Program-made: the position numbers and the translations under genes | Notes under the pieces: model-generated | Seen by the model: only the letters and a program-made list of their open reading frames with translations | What the model was told of the DNA's origin: nothing | The model's database searches: none | Part shown: positions 35,431 through 46,100 of the stretch, in pieces | Layout of the letters: each line of letters begins with the position of its first letter | Position numbering within the stretch: the first letter of the stretch is position 1 | NCBI GenBank assembly: GCA_032622095.1 | Contig: CP136062.1 | Span: 154,374,875 to 154,438,874 of the forward strand | Reading direction: 5' to 3' | From: Siphonodentalium dalli | Lineage: Eukaryota > Mollusca > Scaphopoda > Gadilida > Siphonodentaliidae | DNA length: 64,000 nt

Positions 35431-36914
35431 TAAGCAGTCGGCAAAAGCATGATCGGCCTATACTAGATTATTTCACATTAAATTAAGGTCCGTATGTTTC
35501 AGTGAAATCCACATATAGGCAGGGGCGAAAATTAGATTTTAATGTGAATTAAATCAATAGTCCCATGCATGGCATGTCGGCATATGACGTTGCTAGTCTA
35601 AAGTGGACAGCATTATGTTCAGTTTCAACTAAAGTGACGCTATATGAATGTGTGCATGTCAAACTAGTTTTCACAGTCATTGGTAATTGTGAACGAATAG
35701 ACAGTGTATGCAAACACTACATGTATAGGGTACATTTTGGGTGTCAAGTTGTATTCCCGTGTGGTCACGTAGTATATCGATGACGATGTTTAGGCCTACA
35801 CTGCGAGGGTTCGAACACAGTTTCTGGACATGCAGCCCCAACAGAAACAGGGTTTTAGTTGCAGTCCCACTTCTATCAATCAAAACAGGAGCACATTATT
35901 AGTTGGTGTGTGAGACTGTACATGCACAGTAACATTTCGATAGACCCGATAATGCCCCAAGATGGGAACAGCACGTTGGTCCGAGGGTTCGATTACAGGC
36001 CGGGGTACAGCGCGCTAGCCCGAGCCACTCCCATGGTTCAATTTATAGTCAAAGGGTTCAATGGTCCGAGGGTTCGATAGTCCGATGGTTCAAGGTTACG
36101 ATACTCCGAGGGTGCGACAGTCAGAGGGTTTAAAATCCCGAGTGCCCATTAGAGGGATATGGCGCCGGAGATTTGCGGGTCACCCCCCCCCCCCCAACTT
36201 TGTTACAAATTCCAGTTGGCATGCAATAGGTCAGGGTTATAGATTACATGTATATGGAATAAGTCAAATACAGTTTGTTCATGTATATAGTATAGGAAAA
36301 TAAATATGCAGGACATTCCAAGCTTTACATAACATGCTCTACATGCATGTATATATAGATCTAACGATAATGGGATATATGCAATGAGTGATTTACTGTC
36401 GTTCAATTCCATATATTATATAGCCCACTTCAGCCAATAACATAACAATTTTGAGTGCAGTTCTATACAAACTTCATCATATCGCAAAGGGATATCATAC
36501 GCAGATTATATCTGGGGTTGGTTGGGTTTTATCATCGTTCTTTATTATCCTAGTCTATACTACACGCGGTCACGGTCCCATACATGGAGAAAACATTAGT
36601 CCATAAAACTTGATCATGTATGAAGATAAATACTGCCATGTCATATATTCTCACATAATCGGTAGATCAAATCCAAAACATTAAATATTACCTCTCTAAT
36701 ATACGTGCAGATATTACACAAATAATCGTCAAATATGCTCCAGATTCGCGCTCGATGGGTTAATTTTTTCAGACACCCATCATGCACCTGCGGGAAAACG
36801 GACACTCCCTCCCGCACCCTTCACACGCGGCGCGGTCGGAGCTTTTCACCTCGGTCCTGTGCCCCTCAAGTTAATAATCGAACCCGCCTTTTAAAAATGC
36901 TGGCTACGCCCATG

Positions 36915-37278
36915 ACAGTCACTTCCCTGGTGACATACTGGCATCCGTGCATGTGGAGTTTAGGTTGCTTGGATAACTCAAAATTCGTTTATTTTATTTC
37001 ACCATCAGTTTAATTAAAACCACCTGCCTCTGAGTCACAAGACGAAATGTGGGTAAAGGGCAAACATGTAAGACCTCCAGGTCAGGGGTAAATGCTGAAA
37101 AGACAAAATATAGTCACGTCGATAAAAGTTTTGACATAGCAAATAATTGGACTAAGTTGGTTTTTTATTCCATTTTGAAGAGGAATAATAATCATATCCT
37201 CTATAACATATCCAAAATCCGACAAGTCCGCTTAGAGCAAAATGTTCTATTCAAAATGGCATCCATGATGACAATAAT
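36915..37278. other. Non-coding; no feature seen
   Basis: This lies between two mobile elements. The 94-codon plus frame at 37049-37333 runs into the foldback arm and has no domain. Confidence 0.3.
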
Positions 37279-37790
37279 GGCTGCGGACACACGTACCACA
37301 GTAGCGATGGCATATAGTAGGTGTGACAATTAATTATGGTAGAGTTTGGTGACAATTGGTCAACATAATTTATATGCCATAGGGAGTCGTGTCGCGCGCC
37401 GCATATTCGCACAGTGAGTCGACTGACCAATTAACCCATTGAGTTTCACCAAGGTTGATCTCTACTCATTACGTTTAGCCACATTGTATTCTCTACGATA
37501 CATAAAATTGCACGACCGATCGTCCAGAATTGTCTTGTGTGTTAGCATTAAAAATATAACATTGCGTGTTGAGTAACGATCAACAGCGACAAGACATTCG
37601 GTTTGATAAATCATTGAGATGTCGATCTCGACGCTGATAGAGCTTGGAAAAGACTCATTGTGTGCATGTGCGGCGGCGACATGTATCGCTATGGCACAGG
37701 AATATGACGACCAATTGTCACCAAAATTGCACCATAATTAATTGTCACACCTACTATGCCATCGCTACTGTGGTACGTGTGTCCGCAGCC
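37279..37790. mobile_element. Foldback MITE with ~80-bp inverted arms
   Basis: The left arm 37279-37360 (starting GGCTGCGGACACACGTACCA) is inverted at 37711-37790 with few differences, leaving a loop of about 350 bp. AAT occurs directly outside both ends and may be a 3-bp target duplication. No coding capacity. Confidence 0.78.
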
Positions 37791-39736
37791 AATTGGTATG
37801 GAAAAATGCAGATTTTCTGTGATAGGTGGCTTTAGGTGCAGTTAGTATGCTTTATTTATAACTCAATCGTGCTATTATGCACGAAATATAGAGTCATATA
37901 ACATATTTACAGTGTATTTACATAATGTGACATTTGGCCGTCGAATTCGGGGTCCTTTGTTTGTGTAATCATCATCATTATTATCATCATCAACATGATC
38001 ATCATCATCATCATCATCATCATCGTCGTCATCATCATCGCCAAGATAGTAATAAAATGAAATATACACAAACAATGCTTAGTCGTAAACCATATAATTA
38101 TGTAGAATGTCTTTCCCAACATGGCCATAGCACACGTGTTACCCCATAAATTTTGATATTGGAATAGTTAGAAATTAGACATGAAAAATAACACTAAAAA
38201 CAGCGTCTTCACCATCGGTTTCAGTAGTAAAATAGGATTAAATCTGTATTAAATTATTTTTCCTCAAAATGTGTCTACATTGTTTACACGCCGTTCCCAC
38301 GACACAACTTTCAAATTATATGTACAGCAGTGCGGAACACAAAGCTCACATCTTCTACTTTCATATGATATCTATTTTTTCCGTGTGTTAAACAAATATA
38401 GTCAAAACAGTTAATCCATGTAGATAATTAACACAGTTCCAATGCTATAGTATATACGTGCGTGTGTACACACTCTCCCCGCCTGTCTACCTTGTCTACA
38501 GTTGATTTCAACATAAAAACATGCAATGGACGGATCTACGTAAATTGTGAAAAACTATATATGCACATATACTTAGCTAGATCATATCATGAATCTCTAC
38601 CCTGGCTATACGCCCGTAGAGATAATTCTACACCAGTTCAAGTGATGTGAAATTTTTCATGTTCAGATAGGGAAGTTTATAAACATTTTTTTTTAAACCA
38701 GTACAGCTAATATATTCTTAGTTAATATCGTTCCTCAGTAAATAGTGCATGTATTCCACTGTGTACGTAGTTCAAGAAGATCCTAACTCGATGTTGCATG
38801 AAATATGTCACTGTGTTGAGTCGAGTTTGATTGGCATCCTTTACAATCATGAACTTTCTCACGGGTAATCAATTCAATGTTTATTTCGATGTCGACTCAC
38901 AAAAGTCACAGACAAATCATGCAATCTGGAGTGTAACACCCCCTATATTGTGAAATATATTATGAAGGAACAAGTAATAAATAAATATATATAGTCACTG
39001 AGTTGTTTTTTCAATGCTATAAAGTTCTCCGTCAGAACATTAAAACGTTCCCGTTGAATATGATCTCTACGATAGCCAAAGTATAAATTCATGACATGAT
39101 CTAATACTTGGCGACCCAATCCTATATTCTATAAGAAATATATTCAGCATATACTGCAAATCATGCAATTTACTACGATATTGATGTTGGATTTAAATTT
39201 AAATACAAATGCATCTCAACATAATTACTTATTATACATGTATAAGTAATATTATGTTCCTTTTTACCCCCCCCCCCCCCCCCCAAATCGCACCATCGCC
39301 ATGTCTCGGATAAATTCAGGATGACCGTCCTATCATTAAATTCTTGCCAACAAAGACCATTTTTCTCACATGGACACACGTGTACGATCAAATTGAAACC
39401 CCATTATCGCGTACCGGAAGTTGCATCATCCAAAATGGAAGGTTGGAAAAAATGTTCGGGACCCAAACAGTACGATTTTGTTGTAATTTTCATGACCTGA
39501 ATGCGTCTTTATGGGACATATATTGGTCGTAGAAAGGTAGTTTGGGTATTTATCTACCTATTTTGATACCGGGAAAATTTCAAAAACGAATATTATTTTG
39601 TGTATTTTGGAGCGCGAACCTCCATGTGGCTTTAAGGCAACAGTTAGACTAAAATACATCATGCATTATGACCGTAAGATATCACTCTTTCCGATAAATG
39701 CTGCGTTTTGTATTGATTTATTGTATTTGATTCCAA
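37791..39736. other. Non-coding; (ATC)n microsatellite and poly-C tract
   Basis: Interrupted ATC/TCG repeats lie at 37968-38041, giving poly-Asp on the minus strand, which I do not treat as coding. About 18 C lie at 39267-39284. No gene was supported. Confidence 0.45.
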
Positions 39737-40079
39737 TCTACTATATATTTTGAGACTTCCGTATATATATCTGTGTGTATATATATATGTGTGTGGGTAC
39801 TTCATACAATCGAATACGGCTGCGCGGATTGCAATTGAGCTCAAACTTCCTATCTAAGGGTAAAATCCCACGGACACCATCGGCGTCGCATTTTGGACAA
39901 GCTCAGAGCACCGCTTCTCCCTCCCAACCACAAAAAATGGCACCGTGGGGTTTAACACACCAACGCTCCTTATATCTTCCATATTGGGAGATGTATCCGG
40001 TTAACGCTCTTTATATAGTCATCGACGTATTTATCTAAGAGGCGTAACTCTACATTTTGTATTAGTTTTCGCTATCGAG

Positions 40080-40460
40080 AACTACATAGCCGTGATCTCC
40101 CAAGCCGTGAATGCCAACAACAATTACTCTTTTAGGGACGGGTACCATTAGTTAATATAGCCGTGAATGCCAACAACAACGACATAATGCCAACAACAAC
40201 GACTCTTTTAGGGACGGGTACCATTAGTTAATATAGCCGTGTTGGCCACCCAAGCCGTGGATGCCAACAACAACGACAAGCCGTAAATGCCAACAACAAC
40301 GACAAGCCGTGAATGCCAACAACAACGACATTGTTGGCATACCTCTTTTAGGGACGGGTGCCAACAACAACAAGCGGGAACTACATAGCCGTGATCTCCC
40401 AAGCCGTGAATGCCAACAACAATGAATATAGCCGTGAATGCCAACAACAACGACGGGCGG
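40080..40460 (+). repeat. Interspersed 20-30 bp minisatellite AAGCCGTGAATGCCAACAAC
   Basis: The phrase, usually followed by AACGAC, recurs about eight times, mixed with a TCTTTTAGGGACGGGTACCA unit. The same ATGCCAACAACAACGAC phrase appears in downstream Helitron units near 48660, 54416 and 55470. Confidence 0.75.
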
Positions 40461-40900
40461 TGTAGATACGCTTGTCGTGGCCGTAGTATAAGTCATCGAA
40501 TAATAATTATCTCCTACAAACCTAACTAACACTCATTGTATACCGGCATTCGCCAAATATTGATAACATGTACACCATTATATATTGACTAACACCAAAA
40601 TCAAAACATAGGTTAACGGGCTCACGCCCCAGATGGCTCCTTGGGCGCTGATGAATGTCCTCGGGCGGCAATATACGCTTGTCGTGCCGTAGTATAAGCC
40701 GTCGAATAATTATCTCCTCCAAAATCAACTAACACTACTTAATTGACAACACTTCCTTTACAGAAATTGTGTATATATATACAATAATTTTACAAAACCT
40801 ATTAAAAACAACCCAAAAAAATCACAAAAACCAAAAAAATAAATATATTCACTGTGTATATATATACATTCACATATACCATTATACTATACTATACTAT

Positions 40901-40963
40901 GGGGGGTTTGGGATTTCTCCCGGGAAGATTTGAAAGGGGCGGAACCCCTCTCCTACAACCCAC
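40901..40963 (-). terminator. Double-hairpin gene tail (T1, after P1)
   Basis: Minus strand: GAGAGGGG-TTCCG-CCCCTTTC (8-bp stem), then GGGA-GAAA-TCCC. Role as RNA 3'-end structure or terminator is inferred from its position after each gene copy. Confidence 0.5.
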
Positions 40964-41453
40964 TTATGAATTTTAATTTGAAACATGGTATGGTATAACA
41001 TAAGCATGAATCGGTGAGATGAAAATGAAAATGATCTATTTTTAGTTTTGTTGGCTTCTTTTTTCTTCGGTTTGGTATTGCTGTTGTTGATGCTGTGGCT
41101 GTGTCTGAGTCGGAGCTGGATTTTTCTTCTGTTTTTTCCTGCTTTCCCCGTGGAGGAGGGTTTTTAGACAAGTATATATTCTCTTCTTGAATTTTGATGA
41201 TGCCTTGTGCGGGGTCCAGCTCGTCTGGTCCTCTGTATATATGGTGATCCCTCAGCAGGAAGAAATCGCGGTTGGTGATTGGATATTTCATTCCTGCTGC
41301 GTGGTGTTCGAGAATCGCATCTTTGAGGTCATCACGCTCTTGTTCGACCTGATGTGGTGTTGGCGACGCCGGCTTCACCTCGTACTTCGGCGTCGGAGGG
41401 ACGGAGATTGTGCTATCCGCCCCTGGTGGAGAAAGGCTGGGTGGTGTTTCCAT
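40953..41453 (-). CDS. Unrecognised protein, HHAAG/FFLLRD domain (gene copy P1, second part)
   Basis: This follows the P1 first part in the same frame after a single TAG. It has a Pro-rich start (METPPSLSPPG), then a compact domain with HHAAGMKYPITNRDFFLLRD, then a Lys/Ser-rich tail (RRKKKPTK). A second copy of the domain (HHAAGTTYHLTKYEFFLLRD) lies at 44760-45032. I do not recognise the family. The charged, low-complexity ends suggest a nucleic-acid-binding or structural protein, but that is inference. A conserved hairpin tail lies just downstream (40901-40963). Confidence 0.5.
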   Translation of the reverse strand: METPPSLSPPGADSTISVPPTPKYEVKPASPTPHQVEQERDDLKDAILEHHAAGMKYPITNRDFFLLRDHHIYRGPDELDPAQGIIKIQEENIYLSKNPPPRGKQEKTEEKSSSDSDTATASTTAIPNRRKKKPTKLKIDHFHFHLTDSCLCYTIPCFKLKFISGL

Positions 41454-41963
41454 CTAAACGTCGAAACTGGCGGCAGGAACATCGGGGGTGGTATCCGCGT
41501 CCCTGTCTCCGCTTGTCTCTGTGACGACAGCAGGGATCTCCGGCAGATCTACGGAGTCCCTGCTAGCTGGTCTGATGTCACCTGTCTCCATGCAGGCCGG
41601 GTCGTCTGTGCGTCTCTCAGACAACTCCGGCCTACCGGCTGTGACACTGGATGGTTGAACCACACGGGGAGGGGTGACCGGCAGATCAACAGTCACCCCC
41701 TTCTTTTTCTTCCATTTCGCCCGTCTGGCTGCGTCCCTTCTCCTTCGAGCTGGCGTCTTTCTCTTAGGAGGCTCCTCTTTCATGGTACGGCTGGTCTTGG
41801 CGTTCCTGCTCCGGGTAGAAGATCTCTGGATACCAGCATCCTCCGTCCGGAATTCAACACAAAGAACCAAATAGCCCCTGTTAGACTGGAGACTCCAGCT
41901 AACAGTGTCCACTATTTGAGATCTTTGTATTGCAGCTAACGCGGCGTCAGGGATTAGCTCCAT
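41454..41963 (-). CDS. Unrecognised basic protein (gene copy P1, first part)
   Basis: It starts MELIPDAALAAIQ at 41963, with a likely folded N-terminus (VDTVSWSLQ, YLVLCVEFRTE), then a strongly basic segment PPKRKTPARRRRDAARRAKW, then an acidic half with TPDVPAASFDV before TAG. The same start and basic block occur in P2 and P3. P-x-x-RRD-x-x-R-x-x-W segments recall ORF1/gag-like proteins of some invertebrate retroelements, which is weak evidence. The upstream 160 bp (41964-42130), with TCAGATTTTATTTGGC and CGTCGGTACGAGTG on the minus strand, is conserved among the copies. Confidence 0.55.
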   Translation of the reverse strand: MELIPDAALAAIQRSQIVDTVSWSLQSNRGYLVLCVEFRTEDAGIQRSSTRSRNAKTSRTMKEEPPKRKTPARRRRDAARRAKWKKKKGVTVDLPVTPPRVVQPSSVTAGRPELSERRTDDPACMETGDIRPASRDSVDLPEIPAVVTETSGDRDADTTPDVPAASFDV

Positions 41964-42165
41964 TGTCCATCGCTCTAAGCCTAATCCAATACCGTCTCAC
42001 TCGCCGGCATCAGCACGAGGGCGGTTGCTTCCAATAAAGGTTACAGACCGCACAACTCACTCGTACCGACGCTCTGACAAAAAGGAACTAATTAAGCCAA
42101 ATAAAATCTGACTTGTTCGCTCCACCTTCTGCCAGAGTCACATATACCATTTTTTGTTTTACTAT

Positions 42166-42230
42166 GGGGGGGTTTGGGATTTGACCAGGGAGGATTTGAA
42201 AGGGGCGGCACCCCTTTCCTACAACCAACT
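42166..42230 (-). terminator. Double-hairpin gene tail (T2, after P2)
   Basis: Minus strand: GAAAGGGG-TGCCG-CCCCTTTC, a perfect 8-bp stem. The second hairpin is weak here. Confidence 0.5.
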
Positions 42231-42378
42231 GTTGAATTTAATGAGATACATGTTATGGTAATACATAAGCATGAATTGGTGAAGGTGAAAAGGAAATGAT
42301 CTAGACATAATTATTTCTTTTTCTTGGCTTTCTTTTTTTTCTGTGTTGGAGTTCTGTTTGTTGTTGTTGTTGTTGGAG

Positions 42379-43179
42379 TTATGTTTGCTGTTGTTGTTGT
42401 TGGAGCACAGATGCCTGTTCTTCTTCCCGTTGTTGTTGATGGAGCGTAGCATCATTGTCAGAATATATATCTGCCATTGCTCTCTCATGTCTTTGTTGTT
42501 CTTCATGTCTTTGTTGTTTTTCTTCTACCAACCATCTCATGGTGTCTGCGATTAACTCCTCGTTTGAACGGGTGGCGGCTGTGCTGGTGTTGTCGCTAGT
42601 GATGGTAGAGCTGGGGGACACCGAGATGTGTTGGTAATCCGGTGTCCGAGGTGTAAAACTATCCAGTTCCACGTCGAAGCTGGCGGCAGGAACATCTGGG
42701 GTGGTATCCACGTCCCTGTCTCCGCTAGCCTCGACGACGACAGCAGGGACCTCCGGCAGATCCACGGAATCCCTGCTAGCTGGTACTATGTCGTCAGTCT
42801 CCATGCAGGTCGAGTCGTCTGGGCGTCTCTCAGACAACTTCGACCCGCCGGCTATGACTTTGGACGGCTGAGCCAGACGGGGAGGGGCGACTGGCCGATC
42901 TACAGTCACCCCCTTCTGCTTCTTCCATTTAGCCCATCTGGCAGCGTCCCTTCTCTTCTGTGAGGGTGTTTTTCTTTTGGGAGGCCCCTTCTTCATGTTA
43001 CAGCGGGTCTTGGCGTCGTTCCTGTTCGCAGCAGAAGACTTCTGGGTACCAGCTTCTTCTGTCCTGAATTCTACACAGAGAACCAGAGAGCCCCTGTTAG
43101 CTTGTAGTGTCCAACTAACAGCATCAACTAACCGGCTTTTCTGTATAGCGGCCAACGCGGCTTCAGGGATTAGCTCCAT
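42379..43179 (-). CDS. Unrecognised basic protein (gene copy P2), poly-Gln end
   Basis: 266 codons from MELIPEAALAAIQ at 43179. It has the basic block KRKTPSQKRRDAARWAKW, the acidic middle with TPDVPAASFDVELDSFTPRT, a Glu/Gln-rich probable coiled coil (EEKQQRHEEQQRHERAMAD), and a poly-Gln end. A CAA/TTG microsatellite (about 42358-42405) shifts the reading frame: another frame there continues as a Lys-rich tail ending in a stop, as in P3, so the present C-terminus is probably a slippage product. It is tandem with P1 (same strand). Confidence 0.55.
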   Translation of the reverse strand: MELIPEAALAAIQKSRLVDAVSWTLQANRGSLVLCVEFRTEEAGTQKSSAANRNDAKTRCNMKKGPPKRKTPSQKRRDAARWAKWKKQKGVTVDRPVAPPRLAQPSKVIAGGSKLSERRPDDSTCMETDDIVPASRDSVDLPEVPAVVVEASGDRDVDTTPDVPAASFDVELDSFTPRTPDYQHISVSPSSTITSDNTSTAATRSNEELIADTMRWLVEEKQQRHEEQQRHERAMADIYSDNDATLHQQQREEEQASVLQQQQQQT

Positions 43180-43703
43180 AATCCGTCCCGAGCCTAATCC
43201 AAAACCATCTCAGTCTGGCGTCTCCACGAGGGCAGTTACAACCTGGGTCGCGACCGCACAACTCACTCGTGTAGACGCTCTAGCTGACGAGGAACTAATT
43301 AAGCCAAATAAAATCTGACTTGTTCGCTCCACTCGCAGCTTCACCCCACCCCGCTCCATTGTCTATCGTCGTTCATATTTATATCAACCAATAAACTACA
43401 ACAAGAACATGAAGATGATTTCACTTACGCCCGCGCCACGGGAACCCATACAAATTGGGGGGAAAACGCAATCATTTCTATAACAGGCACTACCCGCCAC
43501 CCGTATAATAACAAATTCACTTTCAGAAGCTAGAATCTGCTCTGGCAGCAAGTGGAGCGAACAAGTCAGATTTTATTTGGCTCTATTAGTTCCTTGTATT
43601 GTCAGAGCGTCGGTACGAGTGATTTGAGCGGTCTGTAACCTTAATTGGAAGCAACCGCCCTCGTGCTGATGCCGGCGAGTGAGACGGTTTTGGATTAGGC
43701 TTA

Positions 43704-44584
43704 GTGCGACGGACAATGGAGCTAATCCCTGACGCCGCGTTAGCAGCAATAGAGAGATCTCAAATTGCGGATATTGTTAGCTGGAATCTCCAGTCTAACA
43801 GAGGCTATTTGACTCTCTGTGTTGAATTTCGGACGGAAGATGCTGGAAACCAGAGACCTTCTACCCGGAGCAAGAAAGCCAAGACCAGCCGTATACCATG
43901 AAAGAAGAGCCTCCTAAGAAAAAGACGCCAGCTCGAAGGAGAAGGGACGCAGCCAGACGGGCGAAATGGAAGAAGAAGATGGGGGCGACCGTTGATCGAC
44001 CGGTCACCCCTCCCCGTGTGGCTCAGCCGTCCAAAGTCATAGCCGGCGGGTCGAAGTTGTCTGAGAGACGCCCAGACGACTCGACCTGCATGGACACTGA
44101 CGACATTGAACCAGCTAGCAGGGACTCCGTGGATCTGCCGGAGGTCCCTGCTGTCGTCGTCGAAGCTTGCGGAGACAGGGACGTGGATACCACCCCAGAT
44201 GTTCCTGCCGCCAGCTTCGACGTGGAACTGGATAGCTATACACCTCGGACACCGGATTACCAACACACCCCGGTGTCCTCCAGCTCCACCAGCACCAGCA
44301 CAGCCAACACCCTCTCTCATGAAGAGTATACGGCCCTTGCCCGTTCTGTGGAAAAGACTATCGCTGAGTCAAACAGAGTTATGGAAGAACAACGATTACG
44401 AACCGAACAAACCGAGAAAGAAAATGTCCGATGGATGAAAGAAAATGCTCAGCGACAGAAAGAATTACAACAGGAGCAGACAGAACGGGATAAAAGATAC
44501 GAAGCTGCGATGCAACAATCCCAACAAACACTAGATGAAGCTCAACAACGGAAAACAAAGAAACCAAAGAAGAAAACATCATAA
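43704..44584 (+). pseudogene. Unrecognised basic protein (gene copy P3), split by a 2-bp insertion
   Basis: The start MELIPDAALAAIERS at 43710 matches P1 and P2. The first frame ends at 43901 because two extra bases lie in CGTATACCATG where P1 has CGTACCATG. The second frame opens at 43898 and runs 228 codons through the basic block (KKKTPARRRRDAARRAKW), TPDVPAASFDVELDSYTPRT, a Glu/Gln-rich coiled-coil-like region, and the end KTKKPKKKTS. P3 is inverted relative to P2; the two share a divergent upstream region (43180-43703) containing inverted copies of AGTGGAGCGAACAAGTCAGA. Confidence 0.6.
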
Positions 44585-44673
44585 TATGTCTAGACCATCT
44601 TTTTTTTTTTTTGTATTCATCTCATGCTATGTCGAAGTGTCATAACTTTCCATAGCCCCTATATCACTTCACA

Positions 44674-44740
44674 AGTGGGTTGTAGGAGAGGGGTTCCGCC
44701 CCTTTCAAATCTTCCCTGGGCTCACTCCCAAAACCCCTAA
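44674..44740 (+). terminator. Double-hairpin gene tail (T3, after P3)
   Basis: GAGAGGGG-TTCCG-CCCCTTTC, then GGG-CTCACT-CCC, followed by AATAAA motifs. Confidence 0.5.
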
Positions 44741-44749
44741 TAAATAAAA

Positions 44750-45032
44750 AATAAAGCTAGAATCTACCATCACCGCCCCTCCGACGCTGAGGTATGAGGA
44801 GAGGCCGGCGTCGTCCATCACCAAAGAACGGATGGAAAAAGAACGAGAAATAATCAAAACAACGATTGTAACACACCACGCAGCAGGAACGACTTACCAT
44901 CTTACCAAATACGAATTCTTCCTGCTGCGGGATCGCCAGCTCTACTTACATCGAGACAAAAGTGAGAGAACATCTGGAACAGTAACAGTCAATCCAACAC
45001 AGACATATGGCAAATTCACACTGGCCTATTAG
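44750..45032 (+). pseudogene. Partial HHAAG/FFLLRD-domain gene fragment
   Basis: The frame is open from about 44760 (STITAPPTLRYEERPASS) through HHAAGTTYHLTKYEFFLLRD to a stop at 45032. It is homologous to the P1 second part (STISVPPTPKYEVKPASP and HHAAG...FFLLRD), yet it lies downstream of the P3 tail as a separate unit with its own hairpin tail (45143-45203). Confidence 0.55.
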
Positions 45033-45142
45033 AAGCACCCACGACCACCAGAAAAAAAGAAAATGATCATAAAGAATCTCCAAATTGCTATCTTTTTTTC
45101 ATTTTTTTTCTTATATTATTTCTCTAATAAAAGCAAAATCAT

Positions 45143-45203
45143 GAGGGATTAAGGAAAGGGCCCTTCGGCCCTTTCGACAATCCCGGGGCTAGCTACCCCA
45201 AAC
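45143..45203 (+). terminator. Double-hairpin gene tail (T4)
   Basis: GAAAGGGCC-CTTC-GGCCCTTTC (9-bp stem), then GGGG-CTAGCTA-CCCC, followed by an A-rich tract. Confidence 0.5.
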
Positions 45204-45232
45204 AACCCAATTAAAAAAAAAACCTAGCGATC

Positions 45233-45586
45233 ATGTCATACACATTCCACTCACCTAACAACACCAACCAAGTGGGATCCGGCTTGAAAACCGACCCAGC
45301 ACTAGCTTGGGTGGGGTGCAGGAACTACAGACCCATAAGTGGTCATAGCTCTCAACGAGTTAGGAGCGGCATATACCAAAATATGCTCGTCCCGCTTGCC
45401 GCTCTGACATTTCTTCGGGAGCAGGACGGCTCACGGCTCAAGAACACACTGACATGTACTAAATGTATACATAATTTTAACAAAATAAAGAAATTACCAA
45501 AACAATATATAAAACCAAAAAAATCTATTGAATGTAATCATATATATATCTGTACAAAACCATTCACATATATCGTCAACTATTAA
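45233..45586 (+). CDS. Hypothetical small protein
   Basis: 117 codons from MSYTFHSPNNTNQVGSG, with VGCRNYRPISGHSSQRV, LAALTFLREQDGSRLKN and a CTKCIHN motif, then a low-complexity Lys/Ile end. It follows directly after a hairpin tail and precedes another (46101-46160), the same spacing as the other gene copies, which is the main reason to list it. No family recognised. Confidence 0.3.
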   Translation: MSYTFHSPNNTNQVGSGLKTDPALAWVGCRNYRPISGHSSQRVRSGIYQNMLVPLAALTFLREQDGSRLKNTLTCTKCIHNFNKIKKLPKQYIKPKKSIECNHIYICTKPFTYIVNY

Positions 45587-46100
45587 AGTCTATCTTGTAC
45601 ATTATCAATCAGATTTACTTCATTTATCAAAACCCAAATAATTCTGCACATAAAATTGTCCGAGTCTTCACTTACGCCCGTGCTATGGGATGTAGGGCGG
45701 TCCATACAGTAACAACGAAATAACCAAAACATACTGTCTCTGCGCATTTGGCTATAGCAGAATCGCGGTATGATGGTGCATTGAATCACATTGAATCACA
45801 CGCTCTGCCTTGCGGTTGTTTTTTAAATAACTAACAAACTAACACTATTTTAAATTATAACACGGGCCTCGTTCCTTTTTCAGCGCACCATATGACACGC
45901 TCAGCTTAACCATATATTAAAGGGACCCACCGGGACACCCCTCACACCCTCACACCCCATATTAAAGCTCGTGGGCTCTTCCCCAAATAATCCATCCAAT
46001 TAATTCAATCAAAGAGATAAGATTAATTCAATTGTGTCCGCTTTTGCCGTGTTCAGACATGACTATTTTCTGTGTGCTATATCTCCAACAACAACAAACC

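Larger units (their letters stand above)
33228..36914. mobile_element. 3.7-kb TIR element with 6-bp target duplication, containing nested elements
   Basis: The left end CATGGGCGTAGCCAGC (33228-33243) is perfectly inverted at 36899-36914, and both ends are flanked by ACAGTC (33222-33227 and 36915-36920). Just inside each end is a GGGTTCGAT-type motif. The interior holds two Harbinger-like elements, a degenerate GGTTCGA-rich minisatellite (about 35980-36145) and a poly-C tract (36183-36195). A 6-bp duplication is not the 8 bp of hAT elements, so the superfamily is left open. Confidence 0.68.

Noticed and set aside
35980-36145. GGTTCGATTACAGGCC as a tRNA box B
   Set aside because: No box A at proper distance; the phrase belongs to a local GGTTCGA-rich minisatellite.
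37875-38128. Poly-Asp/poly-Met minus frames
   Set aside because: Produced by the interrupted (ATC)n microsatellite.
41187-41939. 250-codon plus-strand frame opposite gene copy P1
   Set aside because: Antisense shadow. The minus frame has the conserved start and paralogues P2 and P3.
43805-44320. 171-codon minus-strand frame opposite P3
   Set aside because: Antisense shadow of the P3 frame, as shown by the conserved plus-strand protein.
45915-46020. TTAAAGGGACCC and TTAAAGGTAC (32720) as further T2/Kolobok ends
   Set aside because: No inverted partner with TTAA was found for either.
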